Origin: Amycolatopsis balhimycina FH 1894
GTDB taxonomy: Bacteria > Actinomycetota > Actinomycetes > Mycobacteriales > Pseudonocardiaceae
DNA: 64,000 nt
Reading direction: 5' to 3'
Assembly: GCF_000384295.1 (NCBI RefSeq)
Contig: NZ_KB913037.1
Span: forward strand, 6,759,533-6,823,532
Shown here: one piece after another, positions 60,665 to 64,000 of the stretch
How the letters are laid out: the number at the start of each line of letters is the position of its first letter
Numbering within the stretch: position 1 is the stretch's first letter
Position numbers and translations under genes: made by a program
Notes under the pieces: generated by a model
Told to the model about the DNA's origin: nothing
The model's database searches: none
What the model saw: only the letters and a program-made list of their open reading frames with translations

Positions 60665-61879
60665 TCAGCAGTGCGGCGCCACCGGGTCGTCGGAGCCGGT
60701 CTGGACGTAGGTGTCCGAGACGTAGTTGTTCGGGCCGATCCGGTCCCAGATGTTGCCGGTGCCGAACTTGCCGGTGACGGTGTCACCCTCGACGTAGCAC
60801 TCGATGTTGACCTTGGCGTAGTTCGCCGCGAGGCCCTTGATGGCGGCCGACGTGCTCGCGCTCGCCCGGACGTTCATCGGGTCGCCGGCGGTGCTGATCA
60901 CGCCGGTCTTGTCGGAGCCGGTCCACAGGTAGGTGACGTTCACGTTGCCGTTGTCCGACATGCCGAGCCCGTCGTAGAAGACGCCGTCGGCGAGGTCGAT
61001 GCCTGCCGGGTTGCCGACCTTGTAGCCGAGGTCGTCCTTACCGCCGTTGTAGTTGTTGTGGTAGGCGGCGTACGCCTCCGGCTGGCCCTGGGGGAGGTCC
61101 TTGTACTCGGCGCGCACCGAGGCCGGGTTCCAGTAGTCGTCCTTGGTGTTCCACGGGCCGACGTCCCACACCGGGGCGTACTCGCAGCGGCTGCCGTCGG
61201 TCTTGCAGACGCGCACGGTGTAGGTGCCGGAGCCCTTGCCGGACAGCGCGCGCCCGGACGGCAGCGCGACGAAGTGGTCGCGGCTGGTGATGACGTGGCC
61301 GTTGGCGGTCGTCTGCCCGGTCAGGCCTTCGCGGGTGGCGTAGATCTTGTAGGTCAGCGCGGTCGAGGCGGCCAGCGCGTTGGCCTGCGGGACGCTGTCG
61401 GCGCTGAGCGCGACGCTCTTGACCGTGGGCCGCACGCCGTCGGTGGTGCTGTGCAGGCTGATCCGCACCTGCACCTCGCTCACGGTGCTCTTCAGCGCGG
61501 TGCCCGCGGGCGTCCACTCGGTCCAGTCGTTCGCGCCGGTCCGGCCGCGGACGTCGACGTCGACCGAAGTGCCCTTCGGGGTGTCGAGGTTCAGTTCCGC
61601 GCTGACGCGGTTCGACGGCGAGCCCAGCTCGTGCCCGGCGGTGGTCAGGCTGCCCTCGCTGCCGGCGAACACCCGGGCGGTTCTGTGCCAGGCGGCGTCG
61701 GCCAGGGTCAGTGTCCCGCTCGCGGCGGCGACGTTGACGTCGTCGTTGTCCACAGTGGACACGTCTGCGGTCCAGCTGTTCGTGGTCGCGGCCTGGGCGG
61801 GGGCTCCGGCCAGCGCCGTCACCGCCCCGGCGGCCAGGACCGCCGCGGTCACACGGCCGGTCTTCTTGATCCGGATCAT
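60665..61879 (-). CDS. secreted protein with SH3-like C-terminus
   Basis: A 404-residue secreted protein: signal peptide (about residues 1-30, ending APAQAA), a beta-rich N-terminal part (about 35-165, SWTADVSTVDNDDVNV onward) with a sugar-binding-like look, a middle region with CKTDGSRCEYAPVWDVGPWNTKDDYWNP, and a C-terminal bacterial-SH3-like domain (about 335-404: MNVRASASTSAAIKGLAANYAKVNIECYVEGDTV...DRIGPNNYVSDTYV). SH3b domains usually bind cell-wall peptides. The middle domain was not assigned. No catalytic residues were identified; a wall-binding function is inferred. Confidence 0.78.
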   Translation of the reverse strand: MIRIKKTGRVTAAVLAAGAVTALAGAPAQAATTNSWTADVSTVDNDDVNVAAASGTLTLADAAWHRTARVFAGSEGSLTTAGHELGSPSNRVSAELNLDTPKGTSVDVDVRGRTGANDWTEWTPAGTALKSTVSEVQVRISLHSTTDGVRPTVKSVALSADSVPQANALAASTALTYKIYATREGLTGQTTANGHVITSRDHFVALPSGRALSGKGSGTYTVRVCKTDGSRCEYAPVWDVGPWNTKDDYWNPASVRAEYKDLPQGQPEAYAAYHNNYNGGKDDLGYKVGNPAGIDLADGVFYDGLGMSDNGNVNVTYLWTGSDKTGVISTAGDPMNVRASASTSAAIKGLAANYAKVNIECYVEGDTVTGKFGTGNIWDRIGPNNYVSDTYVQTGSDDPVAPHC

Positions 61880-61966
61880 CCCCGGTTCTCCTCTCGCACT
61901 CGTTCACTCGAACGTGGCGAAAGACTGACCGGACGGCGTACATGATCCGTACAAGCAGTTTGTGCG

Positions 61967-64000
61967 TCAGGCGGAGACGATGTGCGGCGGCTCCTCGGCG
62001 AGGGTCAGCGGTTCCTTCGGCGGAGCCGACAGCTCGTGCCAGATCGCCAGCGCCCGCTCGGAATAGTCGCGGGACCGCTCGGGCTGCGAGAGGGCCCGGT
62101 GCAGCTCGCCGAGCAGCTGGGACACCTCCGCCTCCGACCGCCGGTCGCCGTTGCGGCGGTGCACCGACAGGGAGTTGACCAGCAGCAGCTGCGCGTGCGC
62201 GAAGTCGCCGCTGTGCAGGCACAGCTCGCCGAGGTTCTGGTTGGCGTAACCGACGCAGTGGTCGTCGCCCAGCTCGGTGAAGATCGCGATCGACCGGTCG
62301 ACGTGCTCGCGCGCCGCGGCCAGGTTGCCCTGGTGCTGGTGCAGCAGCGCCAGCCGCTTGAACGCGTGCGCCTCGCGGTGCCGGTCGCCGATCTCCGCCG
62401 ACAGCTCCAGCGCGTCGGTGAACCAGCGCTTCGCCGCCGCGTAGCAGCCGCGTGACATCCAGACCGCGCCGGCGCCGATGCGCGCCACCGCTTCGCCGTG
62501 CTGGTCGCCGGCTTCGTCGAACAGCTTCAGTGCCTCGTGGCAGTGGTCGAGCGCCAGGTCGTCCTCGCCGTCGATGCGCAGGATCGTGGCGAGGCCGGTG
62601 AGCGCGATGGCGACGCCCTGGACGTCGCCGACGCGCTCGAACAACGCCTTCGACTCCTCGAACGCCACCCGGGACTCGGCGTAGTCGTCCTGGTAGAGCA
62701 GGTACTGGCCGACGTTGCGCTGCACGATCGCCTCGGCACGCAGCGAGCCGGTCCGGCGGGCCGCGGCGAGCGCGATGGTGTGCGTGCTGTGCCAGTCGTC
62801 CTGGTGCCCGCGAAGGTCGAAGTACGGCGTCAGCGCCGACGCCAGCTGCCAGGCCAGGTCGTCGAAGCCGTGCTCGGCGGCGAGCGAAACCGCCGCGACG
62901 CTGGTGTGCCGCTCGGCCGCGAACCACGCGGCCGGGTCGTCGGGCAGCACGTCGGCGGGGACCGCCGGGCGCGGCAGCTCGTCGTCGCGGTACATCCCGA
63001 AGAAGTGCAGGGGCATCCGGCGCGCGGCTTCGAGCGCCAGCGCCAGGTAGCCCTCCAGCACCCGCCGCAGGCCGGCGCGCGTCTTCGCCGCGTCACTCCG
63101 CTCCGCGAGCTCGACCGCGTACACGCGCAGCAGATCGTGGAGGCGGTAACGCGGCTGCCCGGCCGAGTCGGAGCCGACGAGCTCGACGAGATGACCGTCG
63201 ACCAGCACGTCGAGCACCTCGTCGGCGTCGCGGCGGCCCAGCACGGAAGCGACCGCCCACGCCGGGAACTGGACCGGTCCGAGCAGCCCGAGCCCGCGGA
63301 ACGCGGTGGCCGCCGACATCGGCAGCAGGTCGTAGGACAGCGTCACGCTCGCCCGGACGGCGAGGTCGCCGACGCGCAGCTCGTCGAGCCGGCGGCGTTC
63401 GTCGTGCAGCCGGCCGGCCAGCAGCCGCAGCGTCCAGCCCGGCCGGTTCGTCAGCTTCGCGCCGGCCACCCGGATCGCCAGCGGCAGGTGCCCGCACTGG
63501 CGCAGGATCGCCGCGGCGCTCTCCGGCTCGGCGGCCACCCGATCGGCACCGACGATGCCCTCCAGCAGCCGCGCGGCCTCGACCTCCGGCAGCAGGTCGA
63601 CGTCGACCGGCGTCGCCCCGGCGAGCCCGGGCAGCCGGATGCGGCTGGTCAGCAGGACCGCGCAGGCACCGGCGCCGGGCAGCAGCGGCCGCACCTGGGC
63701 GGCGCTGCCGGCGTCGTCGAGCACGACGCACATCCGCCGTCCGGCCAGCCGCGACCGCAGCAGCGCCGACCGCTCGGCGAGCTCCCGCGGCAGGCCGGCG
63801 TCGGGGACACCCAGCGCGTGCAGCAGCTCGGCCAGCACGCCCATCGGCGCCCGCGGCGACGACGAGGTGCCGGCCAGGTCGACGTGCAGCTGGCCGTCGG
63901 GGAAGTCGTCGCGGACCGCGTGCGCGACCCGGATGGCGATCGCGGACTTGCCGACGCCGGGAGCGCCCGAAAGCACGATGACGGCGGGCGTCCCCGAGTT
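61967..64000 (-). CDS. NB-ARC/TPR transcriptional regulator, AfsR-like (start outside window)
   Basis: At least 677 residues of a large regulator whose N-terminus lies beyond the right edge. The frame is open to base 64000. Seen are an NB-ARC ATPase (Walker A SGAPGVGKSAIA, Walker B RMCVVLDDAG, TSRIRLPGL, GHLPLAIRVAGAKL, LHDLLRVYA) and a C-terminal tetratricopeptide array (about the last 330 residues: GSLRAEAIVQRNVGQYLLYQDDYAESRVAFEES and following). In AfsR/SARP proteins an N-terminal DNA-binding and BTAD part precedes these domains; it would be expected upstream. It may regulate secondary metabolism. Confidence 0.9.
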   Translation of the reverse strand, partial: NSGTPAVIVLSGAPGVGKSAIAIRVAHAVRDDFPDGQLHVDLAGTSSSPRAPMGVLAELLHALGVPDAGLPRELAERSALLRSRLAGRRMCVVLDDAGSAAQVRPLLPGAGACAVLLTSRIRLPGLAGATPVDVDLLPEVEAARLLEGIVGADRVAAEPESAAAILRQCGHLPLAIRVAGAKLTNRPGWTLRLLAGRLHDERRRLDELRVGDLAVRASVTLSYDLLPMSAATAFRGLGLLGPVQFPAWAVASVLGRRDADEVLDVLVDGHLVELVGSDSAGQPRYRLHDLLRVYAVELAERSDAAKTRAGLRRVLEGYLALALEAARRMPLHFFGMYRDDELPRPAVPADVLPDDPAAWFAAERHTSVAAVSLAAEHGFDDLAWQLASALTPYFDLRGHQDDWHSTHTIALAAARRTGSLRAEAIVQRNVGQYLLYQDDYAESRVAFEESKALFERVGDVQGVAIALTGLATILRIDGEDDLALDHCHEALKLFDEAGDQHGEAVARIGAGAVWMSRGCYAAAKRWFTDALELSAEIGDRHREAHAFKRLALLHQHQGNLAAAREHVDRSIAIFTELGDDHCVGYANQNLGELCLHSGDFAHAQLLLVNSLSVHRRNGDRRSEAEVSQLLGELHRALSQPERSRDYSERALAIWHELSAPPKEPLTLAEEPPHIVSA

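Overview
The window reads as the chromosome of a high-GC actinomycete of the Pseudonocardiaceae type, most probably Amycolatopsis or a close relative. This is an inference from GC-rich codon use, frequent GTG/TTG starts, purine-rich Shine-Dalgarno (SD) sites, and families typical of actinobacteria (iniBAC, LmeA, family 2B encapsulins, EACC1). No rRNA, tRNA or CRISPR array was seen.

Layout. 1-2.3 kb: end of a sensor kinase and a coupled carboxylesterase. 2.4-6.8 kb: a four-gene operon of a solute-binding-like protein, a TelA protein, a solute-binding/VWA lipoprotein and a membrane protein. 6.8-11 kb: an orphan SOS box, an LmeA-like protein, an ornithine-cyclodeaminase-family protein, and a molybdopterin protein with its reductase. 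11-15 kb: a secreted beta-helix/Fn3 protein and a complete IS630-type element inserted exactly in the stop codon of a LuxR-type regulator. 15-23 kb: an iniBAC-like cell-envelope locus in which the regulator and a membrane-anchored Hsp70-like ATPase run divergently from iniB-iniA-iniC.

23-30 kb: RidA and HxlR, a GH28, an acyl-CoA ligase with its TetR regulator, a PPOX-type flavoprotein and a GH8. 30-35 kb: a polar-amino-acid-type ABC operon ending in a fusion of a class V aminotransferase with a YheO/DauR-type regulator, then an EACC1 gene followed by a wrecked caspase gene. 35-42 kb: a secreted alpha/beta hydrolase, a repressor-controlled ABC exporter, DNA polymerase IV and a HAD phosphatase.

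42-48 kb: a sugar ABC system with GntR regulator and GH105 hydrolase, with a 26-codon ORF bridging ATPase and permease and a perfect FadR-type operator upstream. 48-53 kb: a CapA-like lipoprotein, six copies of a 21-bp repeat, and two tandem family 2B encapsulin shell genes coupled to a polyprenyl synthase. 53-64 kb: envelope proteins, a phytase-type esterase whose SD lies inside a perfect hairpin, an orphan sugar-binding protein, a probably leaderless CsoR-box-controlled DUF4396 protein, a GH88, a secreted SH3-like protein and an NB-ARC/TPR regulator cut by the window end.

Themes: plant polysaccharide use (GH28, GH105, GH88, GH8, a GH141-like beta-helix and sugar uptake), envelope stress (iniBAC, LmeA, TelA/VWA), and many legible operators and hairpins. 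The most unusual points are the IS630 stop-codon insertion, the degenerate GTPase motifs of the IniA homologue, the aminotransferase-regulator fusion, the twin encapsulins, the SOS box with no gene, the bridging mini-ORF and the SD-sequestering hairpin.
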